Source: Heterodera schachtii (taxonomy: Eukaryota > Nematoda > Chromadorea > Rhabditida > Heteroderidae). Taken from it: a DNA stretch of 64,000 nt. The translations under genes and the position numbers were made by a program. Every line of letters begins with the position of its first letter. Positions within the stretch are counted from its first letter, which is position 1. The notes under the pieces were generated by a model. It was not told where the DNA came from. It made no database searches and worked only from the letters and a program-made list of their open reading frames with translations. Shown here one piece after another: positions 22,702 to 36,653 of this stretch. The stretch covers positions 275,680 to 339,679 of the forward strand of contig SIJG01000037.1 of NCBI GenBank assembly GCA_023374025.1. The letters are read 5' to 3'.

Positions 22702-24328
22702 TCACTTTGTCCCCGTGCTTTTCCGTTTCTTTTTGTTCTTCTTCAGAATTCTCTTCTCCAGTGCTTTTGCTGCGTTCACCCTCTTCTTCTTCCCCTCTTT
22801 TTCCTCCGTTTTCTCTTCCTCCTCCATTTTTTCTTCCGTGTCAAACACTTCCCCCAGTGGGTCTTCCATTTCCACTTCTTTGATCATCCGTTCTTTGACT
22901 TTCCCCTCTTCCTTTTGCCCTTGTCTTTGTTTAAATTCAGCGGCCTTTTGCAATTTGATTTGTCTTCTGGTCGCATTTGGCGTTTGGTAATTCGGGTTGT
23001 CGTAAAGGACGGCTCCGCAAAAAGAATTGTCAAACAAACGGATCAGTTGGAGCACAAATCGCGGGCCTTAAAAATGGTGTCATGAAAATTCGTACACAAT
23101 TTTTCAACTCTTTCAAATAGATTTTTTTCTTTATTTTTTTTTCTAGCAATATAAAGATTACCAATTTCCATTAGTTCATTATTTTCGGCAACTTGATAAT
23201 TTCGGAACCTGTGGAATCAATTCTTGTTATTTACATCGCAAGTAAATCCGGCTCTATTGCAGTTTACTGTCCAATCATCCAAGCACTCTGAGTTTCGTGG
23301 ACCATATTTTTACAACCCTTACGTTTTTGACATAATTCGAGTGTTGGTCTGATTATGAAAGTTAGAATGAATGGTTCTCGACATTCGAAGAAAAGTTATG
23401 GTCCACGAAACCCGGCGAATTGATGGATGGACTGGTAGTGGAGCAGAGCCCAATTACCAAATATTTCCATCTTCGGTCACTGCGAAATTAATCACATGGT
23501 CAATGAACGGCTGACTTCGCGGGTGATGATTCGGTGTTTTGAATGTCTAAATTACAGCAATTACTTCTGCATTTGTTAATGAAATGTTACGTTGACGAGA
23601 AGTTCTTTAATGAGCCTCAAGTGCGATTTTCCATCAAATTCCGGGTCAAAGGGAGAGAATTGGCCTCGATCCTTTCAAGCAATTTCCGACCATATTCAGC
23701 TCGCTCATCGTGTGCACATTGGAAACGAGAAATTTCGCAGATGGTCCACCGTCAACATTTGAGAGCCACTAAAAATCAGGGTATTTTAGAAATGTTATTT
23801 TGAGCAGCAAATAAGAAAGTGAATAAAATTGGTAGATTCGAACATAAGTGAATTTTGAAAATTTTGAATTTTCGACTTTTGGTCGAATCCGGGATTCGAA
23901 ATTGGTCAAAATGAATGTCAGATTCATGATCAGCGACTCTAAAAACCCCCATAAAACGTGTTTTCACTTTTTAGAACTGAAATTTTCTCAAAAAAAGGGG
24001 GGGGGGGGGACCATCGGCAGTATTACCAAATGTACAAATAAAACAAAGTAAAAACTAAACTTACCAAATAAATGTCACGGCCTTTGCGACTCTCAAAATA
24101 TAAACATGTGGTGCAATTTGCCAGTTCACACATTTCGTTCAAATCTTCTGCCATTTTTCCGTTTTTTCCATATTTGGATTCGCCATGAACATGCGGCATA
24201 AGCCTTTTGAAGTCATTTACCAAATGCCGTGTTCTGGCCAAAGATCCTCGTGAACAAAGCAACATCACACGCTCCCGGTCCACCCATTTTGAATCAGTAG
24301 CCAAATGTTCAGACGTCATCACAGGCAT
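22702..24328 (-). CDS. brix-1: Ribosome biogenesis protein BRX1 (Brix domain)
   Basis: A nucleolar factor needed for 60S subunit assembly. Exons in coding order: 24328-24065, 23768-23591, 23546-23458, 23208-23162 and 23066-22702. Motifs match BRX1 along its length: VMLLCSRG, RTRHLVNDFKRLMPH, CTTCLYFESRKGRD, LWLSN, GPSAKFLVSNVHT, GNCLKGSRP, PRSQPFIDHV, FRNYQVAE and EIGPRFVLQLIRLF. The end is marked by LYDNPNYQTPN and a lysine-rich tail, as in the human protein. Exon 2 has one surplus base: after RPILS the frame must shift by one (CTCCC for CTCC, at about 23646-23655) to read DPEF and rejoin. This is most likely a homopolymer error. The start MPVM is preceded by a possible acceptor, so a further 5' exon is possible. 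TRM1 follows after 148 bp. Confidence 0.9.
23270..23435. repeat. Small foldback in BRX1 intron
   Basis: GTTTCGTGGACCATA-type arms occur in opposite orientation (TTTCGTGGACCATA at about 23292 and TATGGTCCACGAAA at about 23397), with weaker similarity outward (ATCATCCAAG versus TTGATGGATGG). The spacing is about 90 bp. It may be a decayed MITE or structured intron. Confidence 0.5.
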
Positions 24329-24963
24329 TAATCTGGATAAAAAATTACGAACAAAATTGGAGGGTTTTTAGGAGCAAAGTGGGTTAACCGCAAATCCTAA
24401 TAATTTTGATAGCTTATAAGGGTACAAAATCACTGAACATTTAGAATCAATAGAAAAATGATTCTTTTCGCATTTTGATTGAAATCAGCAGTTTAGGACT
24501 TAAGTTATAACGTAATTATAATTGTTGAAATTTTCATAAGTTTTCTCCTGTGCGTCAAAGCAAAAAATATTTGCTTAGAAATTTATATATCAAATTTGTT
24601 AAGTTTAGTTTGGAACCAAGCGAGTTATGTATGGCTGATCAAAATAAATAATGCAAAAAATCTCGCGCGGGATCCAGCAAATTTTAAATGCGGGATTAGG
24701 TAATCCCGCGGGATCCCGTCCCGCAAAAATTTTGAGTTTCAGTCCCACAGCGGGATCCCCAAATTCGAAATTTCGGGGCTCTACTTTAGACCATGACTGT
24801 GACTGTAAATCCGCTTCACTCTTGCATACTGATAAAGAATTTTTTTTTTTATTGATTTCTCTGTTTTCTTTTGAAAGTTTTAATTTAATTTTAAGGAACA
24901 AGCATTTCTATTACTTGTAAAACCTCACAAATTTGATATTAGTTCTTCCAACTTTTTATTTGA
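24329..24963. other. Divergent intergenic region with dispersed-repeat fragment
   Basis: Separates divergently transcribed BRX1 and eRF1, so both promoters should lie here. At 24660-24790 it contains reiterated GCGGGAT and ATCCCGC motifs (CCCGCGGGATCCCGTCCCGC core), which resembles a repeat fragment rather than coding sequence. Confidence 0.5.
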
Positions 24964-26726
<1,763 letters not shown>

Positions 26727-27252
26727 TGTGAGAATGGGTTGTTTGTTGATCATTGTCAGTGCAAAGTGTTCGGTCGGATTGTGCTTCATTACTTTGTTAT
26801 TCGTTACTCGTTTAAGAGTCGAAGAAACGAAAACAATTGTCGTATGTATTACCATGTTCAATTGGTTTTTCCATCCCTTTTCTTCGTGATTTATTGTTTT
26901 TGTTGCGCGATATCTTTGCTGTTATTCGGCTATCCATCGCCTAATAAAACAAATTGCTCCCTAAATTATATTCCGTGAATTGGATTTCCCATTTGCTCAT
27001 TATTTTTTATTTTTTGTTAAGTTGATAAATATTCTTGGGGCTTTTTCTAATTACGTATTGATACTTCTGCACACAAACCAGTTAACAACTGTTAATTATA
27101 TGTTTTATTTTACGACCTCCCCCCAACCAGTGAAGTCACTGCATCCTTCTGTTGGTGGTGATTTGTACCTCGGGGCTGTTTACCATTTTTCTCGAATTTC
27201 AAACTGATTTCGTTGTCTTAATCACAGAATTTGATTCAACTAAACAGAAAAA
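26727..27252. other. Spacer between eRF1 and cytochrome b5 reductase genes
   Basis: Holds the eRF1 3' UTR, with a candidate polyadenylation signal AATAAA at about 26943, and AT-rich upstream sequence of the next gene. No gene seen. Confidence 0.6.
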
Positions 27253-29435
27253 ATGCATCAAAATGGAAGGGATCTGCTTAATTCGAATGCCACTTTTGTT
27301 GCGCTGACAGTGATTACAGTTGGCACAATTGCTGTGCTTTATTACTTCCTCAAATGCCGGGGCGACAATTGTGGAACTGTGCCCGGGGGGAAGGTGTTTT
27401 TATTGCTTTTTTGTTTCCATTTTGATCGGTTCAGTGACCATTAACAACAATAGCAAAAATTATTTGTCTAAAGATTTAAATGTTCTTCAAAGCGTGCCAA
27501 AATATCCTCCGGAAAAGCCTTCCCTTTGAGAAATTGACCTTAGTTTCCCAAAATTTCCATCTGTGGCCTTTTACTACTTCTCTTTCTCAAGTACGAAAAA
27601 GAAAAAAAAACAAAATGAAAATTATTTCAGAAGAGAAAGCCAAAGGGACCGAAAACATTGGAGGACACGGAGAAGAAATACGCACTGAAACTGATCGATC
27701 GAGAAAGGGTTTCGCATGACACGAGGTGAACAAGCATTTGGGAGGAAGAGACAAAGGGAGGGCCAACCGATTCAAAACGAACATTTGGCAAAAATAAAAT
27801 CATTTTTGTCATGCCATTCTTTATGACCAAATTGACCCATCCATCGTTTAGGCGTTTTCGATTTGCGCTTCCGACTGACCAGCACATTTTGGGATTGCCC
27901 ATTGGACAGCACATTTACGTCAGCGCAAAGGTCAAACAAAAAGGAACAGCCGGGGGTTGGGCGTGTTCATTGTCAAACTTGCAGAAAATTATCCATGGAA
28001 ATAATTGTGCTCAATTTCAGATTGATGGTAAGTTGGTTGTCCGTCCGTATACGCCCGTGTCAAGCGATGATGACCAGGGATTTGTGGAGTTTGTCATCAA
28101 AGTGACCCTTCCTTCGTCCGTTTCACGCCCACTTTTACCCATTCTTTTTAGGTTTATTTCCGTGATGTCCATCCGCGCTTTCCGGAAGGTGGCAAAATGT
28201 CGCAACATTTGGAGAGCATGGAAATCGGTTCGGTGTTTCCTCAGACTTGTCCATTTGCCACTTCAGGCGATCACTTGGACTTTCGTGGGCCCAACGGACT
28301 CATTGTTTACGAGGGGAACGGTCATTTTCTGATCAGACCTGACAAAAAGTCGTCGCCCGTCCCACGCCATTTCGACGAAATTGGACTGATCGCCGGAGGG
28401 ACCGGCATAACGCCGATGTTGCAGGCAAACGAACCCTGAATTATTTCTGTAATTGGCAGAGGAAAACATTTTCAGCTGATCAAAGACATTCTGAAAAATG
28501 CGCCGGAAGATTCGACCAAGATTTCACTGCTTTTTGCCAACCAAACGGAAGAGGACATTTTGTTGAGGTAACTTCGCTATCGCCCCCGATTTAAAAAATT
28601 CAAATTTTAGAGATGAGTTGGACCGGTTGAGTGCCCTTTTTGCTGATCGGTTCTCCGTTTGGTATACGGTCGACCGCGCGCCAGGCGCACATTGGAAATA
28701 TTCGGAGGGATTTATCAACGAGCAAATGATCGCCGCCCATTTGCCCACTAACAAAGTCGGAACCGCCGTTTTTATGTGCGGACCGCCTCCAATGGTAAAA
28801 TAAAGGAAAGACAATTCCAAGTGGTCAACGTAAAAATGCAATTACAAAAGTTAAACCAATCAAAAAAATTTAGTTTTTTTCTGAAAAATCTAATTTTTTT
28901 TAAACATAATATGCAAGTTTATGTTTAAAACCCATTTTTTTTTTTTTTTTTAATTCATTCGTTTGGGTCACGACATTTCCTGTTCAATTTTTACGGCCCA
29001 TTTCTTAAGGGCTATTTTCGGACATTTTAGGCCCGACTTTTTCAAACCCAACAAAAATATAGGACATTTATCAAAAATCTTTTTTTTTTCTTTAAATTTA
29101 TGCCGCACTTAATATTCGTAATTTCTTTCTCCTCATTTTGTAGCACACAAAAATTTTTGACCGTTTTTGGTTGTGGTCGTAAAAGTGTGCCGTTAATGTC
29201 GTTTTTGGTTGGGACGCAAATGTTGGACCGAAAATGTCAGGGCACTGTTTTCCAAAAAAAGTTTAAAATTGTCTACAAATTGTTTACCCCCATTTTTGCC
29301 AACGTCACCATTTATTATCTCACAGGACGTCCATTCGTAAATTTTCTCAAAATTCCTCTTTTTCAGGTCAACTTCGCCTGTTTGCCTGCCCTCGACAAGC
29401 TTAACTTTCCCGTAGAGAATCGCTTTGTCTTCTGA
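27253..29435 (+). CDS. NADH-cytochrome b5 reductase
   Basis: An FAD enzyme passing electrons from NADH to cytochrome b5 for lipid desaturation and sterol synthesis, anchored in the ER or outer mitochondrial membrane. Exons: 27253-27393, 27631-27725, 27852-27930, 28021-28101, 28152-28227, 28267-28424, 28476-28567, 28611-28794 and 29367-29435. A hydrophobic N-terminal segment ([19 protein letters not shown]) is the membrane anchor. FAD-binding residues appear in [12 protein letters not shown] and [13 protein letters not shown]-binding motifs are [12 protein letters not shown] and MCGPPPM, and the chain ends in the family's C-terminal FVF. The intron after MLQ has a GC donor (CAG followed by GCAAAC). 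The last intron is 572 bp and AT-rich. The family is CYB5R1-3; the exact orthologue is not resolved. Confidence 0.95.
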
Positions 29436-32130
29436 TTGATTGGAATGTAATTAGCTTTTCGTTATACAATTAGTCCTTTGACCGTTTTGTTTCCATACAT
29501 TTGCAAGGGATGTCTCAAGACTTCGGGAAGGGAACAAAAATTTATGTTTTCTTAACAAATTTCGTTTAATTTTTTCATTTTTGGCAGTAGACCAGTTGAT
29601 GAAAAAAATTAAGTCTACACTCAAATTTTCAAAAATTTTGCATCGCCCCCGGGCGTTTTTTGAAAGTTGAAGAATTCAAATTTCACAATAGTTAAACACA
29701 TCAGCCTATTGGTAAAAATTTCGTGCATATGAACGGCCGTCGATCTTGAACACCATCCCTTGCGCATGTTCGGTTATTTTGCCATTTAACCGGTTCACCA
29801 CAATTCATTTATAGTAAAACGGATAAACATTAAATTGGAAACCAAAAATGGGTTTATGCGTCGACATCGAATGATTTAAGGTCTTTCTTCTTTCATTCTT
29901 TGCTTTACTTTTTCTCTTGGCTCGGTTTGCCTTTTCGTCGTATTTTTGTTCGGCTGTTCCCTTAATTTTGTTTGTTCCTTTAATTGTTCTCCTCTTCACA
30001 TGACAAATCCCCGTGACGAACAGGGAAAATCTGTCAAAATTTGGTCCCCCCCCCCCCCTCGTGGCGATTCATTTCGTTAATTTGATTATACTCCGTTTTG
30101 TCGAATTCTTTTTGCTCTTTTTATTTTGTTTAAATTTAATCAGACAGAATGGTTAAACCATTCTGTTAATTCGCTGGACTTGAAACACTTCAATTGTCAT
30201 CAGCCAATTCTTTGTCTTATGTTTGTTGAACTCGTAGAGAGAGAGAGAGAAACATGGCATACGGAGGACACAAAAATATTGCAAAAATTGAGGAGACACA
30301 AAAAAAAATTGTCGGATTTTTTTTCGAAAATATTTCCTTTGATTTGTCCTTTAGTTTTTTTGCTGCCCCTTTAAAAAAGCCAATTGCCATGTGATTCTTC
30401 CGTACCTTTTGCCACAACAAAATAATATAACCCACGTGGAAAGTGAAAAGCTAACGAACGGAGTCATCAACAGACAAACAAAGGCTTTCCCCGCGGCTTT
30501 TGGCCATTTTTCCGTTCGCAAATCGCCGCGTCCGATTTTCTTGCGTTCGAAGTGTAAAATGTGCCAAATGACATTCATTATGGTAATAAAATTGTTTTTT
30601 GACCCCATTAATTGGGCATTAATTAGGGGGGGGGGGCAAAGTCCGTCCGAACTTTCGCTTTGCCCTTTCGGAATTCCTTTGTTGGACTGTCACCTTCACC
30701 TTATCTATTTTTGTAATCAATTAGTGATGTTGTAATGTTTGTTCTGCCCATCATTTATTAAATTCACTAATTATTGAACACTTCGTTTAATTCATTAAAA
30801 ATTGGGTTGCTCAATTAGCGAATTCGCCGATATTACCGTTTAGTGTTACCGTATTATCCACCGGTTCTTAACCGTATTTATGCTTTAAGAAATTTAAAAA
30901 TCGGTCGTTGTTTTCCTCTAACGGAATTCCCTCACACTTTTCATCCCAATCGTCGTCGTCTCCGTTGCCAATTCGTCCATTTCCCTCAATTGGCACTTTC
31001 TGTTGGCCATGGCCATGTCCGCTTCTCTGCTGCCTTCGTCCTGCTGCAGTCCCTGCGGCGATGTCGCCGCCGTCCCTCCGTCGTCCCCTCCGCCCCCTCC
31101 CCTCGTCCGTCCCCCAAATTGCCGTCGCTGCAGTTTTGGCGGCCTTTCTTCGCTTCTCGCCAATGCCATTGAAAATGGCGTAAGGTCAGAAAAGGAAAAT
31201 GGCTGAATTATTCCAAATTAAAAGACGTTTCCCCACCCCTTCTTTTGCTAACATTTGCCATTCCATTGGGATTTTTTGGGAATTGAAGCAGAAATTCCCC
31301 CCCCCCCCCCGACACTTATTTTTCAATTTCATAAAACATTTCCTTTCTCCCACTGAAGCGGGGCTTTTTGTTCTTTGGTTTGGGGTATTTTTGGAGGATA
31401 AAAAGAAGGGGGATAGTGACGTGGGAGGGAATCTCTTCTCTCATCCCATCCCTCCCATTTCCCCCCTCCTCTCTCTCTGTCTTTTCCCCTCCTTCTCTCC
31501 CTCTTATCCCCTTCTCTCCCGTTTCCCCCCTCATCTCTCTCTCTCTTTTCCCCTCCTTCTCTCCCTCTTATCCCCTTCCCTCTTATTTCCCCCCTCATCT
31601 CTCTCTCTCCATGTCTATCTCTCTCTCCCTCCCACTCTCTCTCTCCATGTCTCTCCTCTCTCTCTCTCGCTCCATGTCTATCTCTCTCTCCCTCCTCTCT
31701 CTCTCTTTTCCCCCTCCTTCTCTCCCTCTTATCCCCTTCCCTCCCATTTCCCCCCTCCTCTCTCTCTTTTCCCTCCTTCTCTCCCTCTTATCCCCTTCCC
31801 TCCCATTTCCCCCCTCATCTCTCTCTCTCTTTTCCCCTCCTTCTCTCCCTCTTATCCCCTTCCCTCCCATTTCCCCCCTCCTCTCTCTCTCTTTTCCCCT
31901 CCTTCTCTCCCTCTTATCCCCTTCCCTCCCATTTCCCCCCTCCTCTCTCTCTTTTTCCCCTCTCTCTCTCCCTCTTTTCCCTTCCATTTCTCCTACTCTC
32001 TTCCCCTCTCTCTTCCCGTCTCCTCATTATTTCTCGCATTTCCTCCCCTCCCCCTTGCATTTGCAGTTCCTCCCTTTGCTCTCCCTCCTCCTCTTCCGTT
32101 GCTTTTCCCGCGAATTTCCCCCCTCCGGCA
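29436..32130. other. Intergenic with CT-rich repeats
   Basis: No supported exon between the reductase and the GSKIP-like gene. The left part is AT-rich with C or G runs near 30045 and 30628. The right part is the pyrimidine minisatellite. An open stretch at 31009-31200 rich in Ser/Pro/Cys could be a 5' exon of the GSKIP-like gene, but I see no proof. Confidence 0.5.
31430..32000. repeat. Pyrimidine minisatellite upstream of GSKIP
   Basis: Repeats a unit of about 60-65 bp combining CTCTCTCTCTTTTCCCCTCC, TTCTCTCCCTCTTATCCCC and TTCCCTCCCATTTCCCCCCT, at least seven times with variation. Several long apparent reading frames on both strands come only from this repeat. Confidence 0.9.
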
Positions 32131-33123
32131 ATGTCCGCCGTCTCTCCCCCGTGCTCGCGCCTTCCGTCCGTCTTTTCCACCTTCAATTCCGAGCAGTCCA
32201 GCGGCCAGCACTCGCGGGCCGAGAGCTGTCTCGAATTGGAAGCGCTCGCCGCCGTCCATCGATTCGCCGGAATTGTGCAGGAAATCGCTGTGTCCGAAAT
32301 GGTGCCCATCGCCCCCTCCCCCCTCTCACTTCCCCTTCCGTTCAGCTCCCCCGCACTGCCGATTTGATTTTTGTGAATGTCACCACTTTGGAGGGTCCGT
32401 CCGCGGTAGGGGTCAGTTGCGTCTGAGCCAAGCTTAATACTTCATAACTTTTTTTCAGGCTGGCCAAATTTTATAAATTTGGTATCATTCGAAAGCTCTA
32501 CATGTTTAGAAGCTTTTGATAAGCTATTTTCTAAGCGATTGAACAACTTATAAAAAAGTTGCAACACGAACACTGCCAAAAAGTCAGAATTTTTGCATAT
32601 TTTAATTTATAACTTTTTTATATGTCAGTATATCTTTGTGATTTTTAGGAAGCCGATAGATCTTGTTAAGAGCTTTCGAATGATACCAACTTTGTTGGAT
32701 TTGGTCAACAAAGAAAAAAGTTATGATGCTCTAAACTTGGCTCAGACGCAACTGGCCCGTTTCGTCCGTCCGCCGTTTGTTTGGCATTTCGTCCTTCCGT
32801 CCGTTTCAGCGCAGCCGTTTTGTCTCGAATTGACGGCGAAGGGATGGCGCGTCACTTCGCTGCGCACCGATTGCATGCAGGGCGACTTCACCCGCATGGA
32901 ATTGTTCACCATTTACTATCAATCGCTGCATCAGTTGATGGACGCAATTTCACCCGAATACCGTAACAGAGTTACGGTAAGACTTTGTAAAGCCGAACAA
33001 AAAGCATTTCTTGTAAAAACTAATTCCCTATTTTTCATTTCAAAGGAACGGAGAAAATCAGAGGAAGAACCGACGGATTTATTGGCAAGCGAAGCGAAAA
33101 TGGCAAAGGGAAGCGAATGTTAG
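32131..33123 (+). CDS. GSKIP-like protein (GSK3-beta interaction, DUF727)
   Basis: Four exons (32131-32301, 32346-32394, 32810-32976, 33046-33123) give 154 residues; human GSKIP has 139. The GSKIP family binds GSK3-beta and, in vertebrates, protein kinase A. Conserved features are the ELEAL helix near residue 40, ADLIFVNVTTLE (family: VAYINVET), FCLELTAKGW (family: YCLELTEAG), and MELFTIYYQSLHQLMDAISPEYR (family: TVYSLLDTLSPAYRE), where the GSK3-binding helix lies. The N-terminus is serine-rich and the C-terminus acidic/basic and non-conserved. Intron 2 is filled by a 347-bp inverted-repeat element. The start at 32131 is the first in-frame ATG; a farther 5' exon cannot be excluded. Confidence 0.85.
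32411..32757. mobile_element. MITE-like palindromic element in GSKIP intron 2
   Basis: Starts with GGTCAGTTGCGTCTGAGCCA and ends with the near-perfect reverse complement (TGGCTCAGACGCAACTGGCC). Inner segments are also inverted: TTTGGTATCATTCGAAAGCT near 32480 against AGCTTTCGAATGATACCAA near 32670. The whole 347 bp can fold into one long hairpin. There is no coding capacity. Target-site duplication is not obvious. Confidence 0.8.
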
Positions 33124-35650
33124 CAAAGGAATCACTTGGAAAAAGCCATCGGCCGAACGCCGCGAGAAAAGCGAAAGGAAAAGCGGCACTTTGGGAAGGC
33201 ATTTTCAAAGGGGGCATTTGGACGATGCCAAAAAACAAATCACGAGATAAACCACAATCACTTGTTATATCCATTTACAATGTTAAGACAAAGTGACTAA
33301 TGATTCATTTAAATTTGAAGGAAAAAAACAAAAAAAAACAATTTAAAATGCAATAAAAATGGAAATGAGCGATGGCACCGCCCATTCGTTTAATTCATTT
33401 CGTTTTCATTAATTTATCCTTTCGTTGCTGCTCCTGTCGGAACTCATCGTTTCGATCGCCGATCAATTGATTGGCGGAATGAATGCTCGGGAGGGCGCCT
33501 TCACCATTTATCCGCCACCGCCGTCCGATTCACTTGTTTTTGGCCCCGTTCCATCCCTCCGCTCCCTTTCCTTCCAAATTGTTAATTGTTTTTCTGTTCC
33601 CTTTCCGTCCCCGTGCACTAATTAGCGGTAATTAATCTCAAACCGCAACTTCTCATCCCCCGTCCCCAAGAACGCCCCCTCCAAAGAACGATGATCACTC
33701 CAAATTGCCGTTTTGTGTCAATTTTGTTCATTTGTTCATCTTTTGCCCCCGTTTTTCATTTCATCCCTAATTTTTGTTCTGCCCTTTGCCATTTTTTATG
33801 TAATTTTATTATTGTTTAAATGGCCAAATGTTCCCAAATTCACTTCACAAATTCCTTTGGCATTTGCTGTGCCTTTTCTCTCTTTCAATGCCCCGTCCCT
33901 CCATTTGCCTTCATTTTGTGTTAACTGTGATAATCCTTTCCATTTTGTGATCATTTCTTGCTGACCCCCGTTTTTTTGTTCTGTTGCCCCTCCCCGTTCA
34001 TTTATTTCTGTGATTTCCTTTTGTCCCAATGCCCGAATATTCCTTTCTGAATTTTTCCTATCCCGTCCCGGTCCCCAATTTTTACCTGTGATTTTCACTT
34101 TCCGGTGATGGCATTTTGTGTTTTAATTTTGTAATCCAAAAGTCTTGGTTTAAACCCAAGTTTGAGGTCATTTTGAATAAATTTTTTAGTAATTTTTTGT
34201 GCGGCACTCTCAACCCGTCCACTCATTGCCCCGTGTCAGAAATTGCACAATTTGTGCACTTCAGTGGACGAACTCCCACATTCCCTTCTCTCCTTTTTTT
34301 CTCTCCTTTTTTTCTCCCTTTTTTGTTCTCTTTTTGGTCCTTATAATTTCCATTCTTTTATTTTTTTCATTGCTTTTTCTCGTCGATGGCTTAAGCAAAT
34401 CCTTTGCCTTAGTATTCGCTGAAGGGACTGAAAAAACGCGGAGAGACAAAGTGAGGAGAGAATTCGTAGAATTCTTTGCCCGTTTCCCTCCCCCCCCCCC
34501 TAATGAAGCCCTCTTTTTTCTTCGTTCGTTTGCCCACGGCACTTTTCGCTGCTTTGCCATTGCCTCCCATTTCCTGCTCTTCTCGCCTTTTGCATTGCCA
34601 AAGCACAAAAAGGGCGAACGGACAGAAAGAGATAGAGGGCGGGGGGGGGGGGGAGAGGAAAATTAGGGGGACACCCTTCCCCACCCTCCCCATATCTCTC
34701 TCTCCCGCTCCCCCTCTCTATCCCCTCCCTCCCCATCCCTCTCCCCTCTCCCCTTACACCCCTCCATATCCCTCCCTATTCCTCTCCCCCCCCCCCCCTT
34801 CCTATCCCTCTCCCCATCCCTCGTCATTCCCCCAGGCCTTTAATCACTCCCTTTTCCCCGCCTCTCGCTCCCTTGGCCCTATGTTATGTCTGATGTAACG
34901 AATTAATTGGTTCAATGAACAAAGATATCTTTCGAAAAACCGCACTTGGCATTTTGCGCTAGAGGAGGGTCACGCGATGAATAATTTAGAAGACCGGCGG
35001 GGAGAGAGGGAAAATCTCTTCGTTCGCAGGCGGCGGGGGGGGGGGGGGAGGGGGCGCAATGTTTGCCGACTGTTCCTCCACTCCCATTCACTCACGTTAA
35101 TTCAGTTAAACAATTGACCGAGCACTAAATTCTATTCTGATCATCGCTTTTTGAGTGGAGAGTAGATATCGTCCGGGAAAATCCGAGGGATTCCAATCAT
35201 TCCGCGGTTGGCTTTCTCTCTCCCTTCTCTTTATTCTCTCCCCCTTTCTATCTCTCTCTCTCTCCTCTCTCCCTTTTCTCTCCTTAACTCTCTCCCTTTC
35301 CCTCCCCCCTTCTCTTCCTCGTTCTCCCCCTCTTTCTCCCTCTCTCTTCTCTCTCTCTCTCTCTCTCCTCTCTTTTATTCTGTCCATCGAACTGTCGCCG
35401 GTCGGTCCATTTGAATTCAAATTCCTTTTTGGCTCCCCCCCTCCCCCACCGTTCGTCATTGATCCTTCATTGTTTTGCCCGCCCTCCCCCACTCTGTCAC
35501 CTTTTTTGCTGCTTTTGGTGGTCCCCATAAATTCCTTCCCCCCTCCCCTCCCCTCCCCCTCCCATTTCCGGGCATATTGCCCCCATTGCTCACCCTTTTT
35601 CATTCACTTTTCACCCTTTTTGTCCTTTTCCACCCATTTAATTGCTTCCA
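33124..35650. other. Intergenic, no gene recognised
   Basis: AT-rich to mixed sequence; 33425-33625 holds a short open frame without family similarity. CT-rich low-complexity blocks lie at 34680-34850 and 35208-35385, and homopolymer runs near 34490, 34640 and 35040. Confidence 0.5.
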
Positions 35651-36653
35651 ATGGCCAATGGTCCCTTGGCCAATTTTCGCTTGGAAGTGGCCAAATCGGA
35701 AAATGCGTCGGAAATTCTCGAGTTTCTCTGTTCCGACTTTTTGTTCAACGAGCCTCTGAATGCGGCGGTCGGACTGACCCGGGAAGACTGTGCCGCTTTT
35801 TTTGCCGGTCTTTCGCTCTTTGCCTTTTGTCAATTGGCACTTTCATTCATTAAGAGTTGGTCCAAATTTCGCTTGCTGATGGGCTCAGTTATTTGGTCAG
35901 AGACCCGACAAATGGTCAAATTGCGGCCATTCGATTAGCAAAAGTAATGGAAAGAACGGAAAATGGGACTGAAAATGGGGGACAATGGCCGAAGAGAAAG
36001 CAATCGAACGGACAACAGCAGAAGCCATTCCAGCAGGGGGAGCACTTTCGAAATGACAAAGTGCGCAAAATCTGTGGCATTTTGCACTCGGTGGAGGAAA
36101 AGGTGAAAAAATGGACGGAAATGGGCAGCCAAATGGCAATTCTTCTCAAAGTATCCACCGGCTCCTCGTTCAGATTTGGTCACTGCTCCCTTCCACCATA
36201 AATAGGCTTCTCTGTTGGCTCGTCATTTCTGTGAGCGCTAATTACCGTCGCCAGGGAATCGCCCGCGGGTTGCTTCTCCACCGATTGGACGAAGCGGCCG
36301 AAATGGGCTGCCAAGGCGCATTCACCGAAGCGAGTGCTGTGAACTCGCAAAAGGCGAGTCGAGCCAATCGGTCGCTTGAAAGATCAACCGACCGATCCGA
36401 AGATGGATCAATCGATTGAATCATCGATCGATCGATGATGGTCAATCGATTGAATCATCGACCGATCGATTCAAGGGAATGGACAGAGAAGAAAGAACAA
36501 TAGGTCATAATTCCTTTTCAGCTCTTTTCAAAGTTGGGCTACGTCCGTTTGTTCGAACTTCCGCACGCCGACTTCCGAGACGAACTTGGCAAGCAAGTGT
36601 TCCGATGCGAAGATGGCACTGACCGAGTCACTCTCGAATTCAAAAAGTTTTGA
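35651..36653 (+). CDS. GNAT acetyltransferase, arylalkylamine/dopamine N-acetyltransferase-like
   Basis: Exons 35651-35807, 35855-35943, 36022-36102, 36174-36353 and 36522-36653 join to 212 residues. The N-terminal FLCSDFLFNEPLN matches the ExPLN region of invertebrate arylalkylamine N-acetyltransferases, which acetylate amines such as dopamine and serotonin using acetyl-CoA. YLVRDPTNGQIAAIRL is the beta3-beta4 region. The acetyl-CoA pyrophosphate loop is RRQGIAR (motif A, R/QxxGxG/A), preceded by VISVSANY. SQKLFSKLGY is motif B. The intron splitting SQK from LFSKLGY has a GC donor (AAAAG followed by GCGAGT), with no alternative that keeps the motif. The substrate cannot be deduced. Confidence 0.87.
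36400..36475. repeat. ATCGAT-rich direct/inverted repeats in acetyltransferase intron
   Basis: TCAATCGATTGAATCATCGA occurs twice about 36 bp apart, each followed by CGATCGAT-type sequence. TCAATCGATTGA is itself palindromic. It lies within the GC-donor intron. Confidence 0.8.

Noticed and set aside
31199..32437. 412- and 352-residue frames on the plus strand
   Set aside because: They are created by the pyrimidine minisatellite and overlap the GSKIP coding exons in wrong frames.
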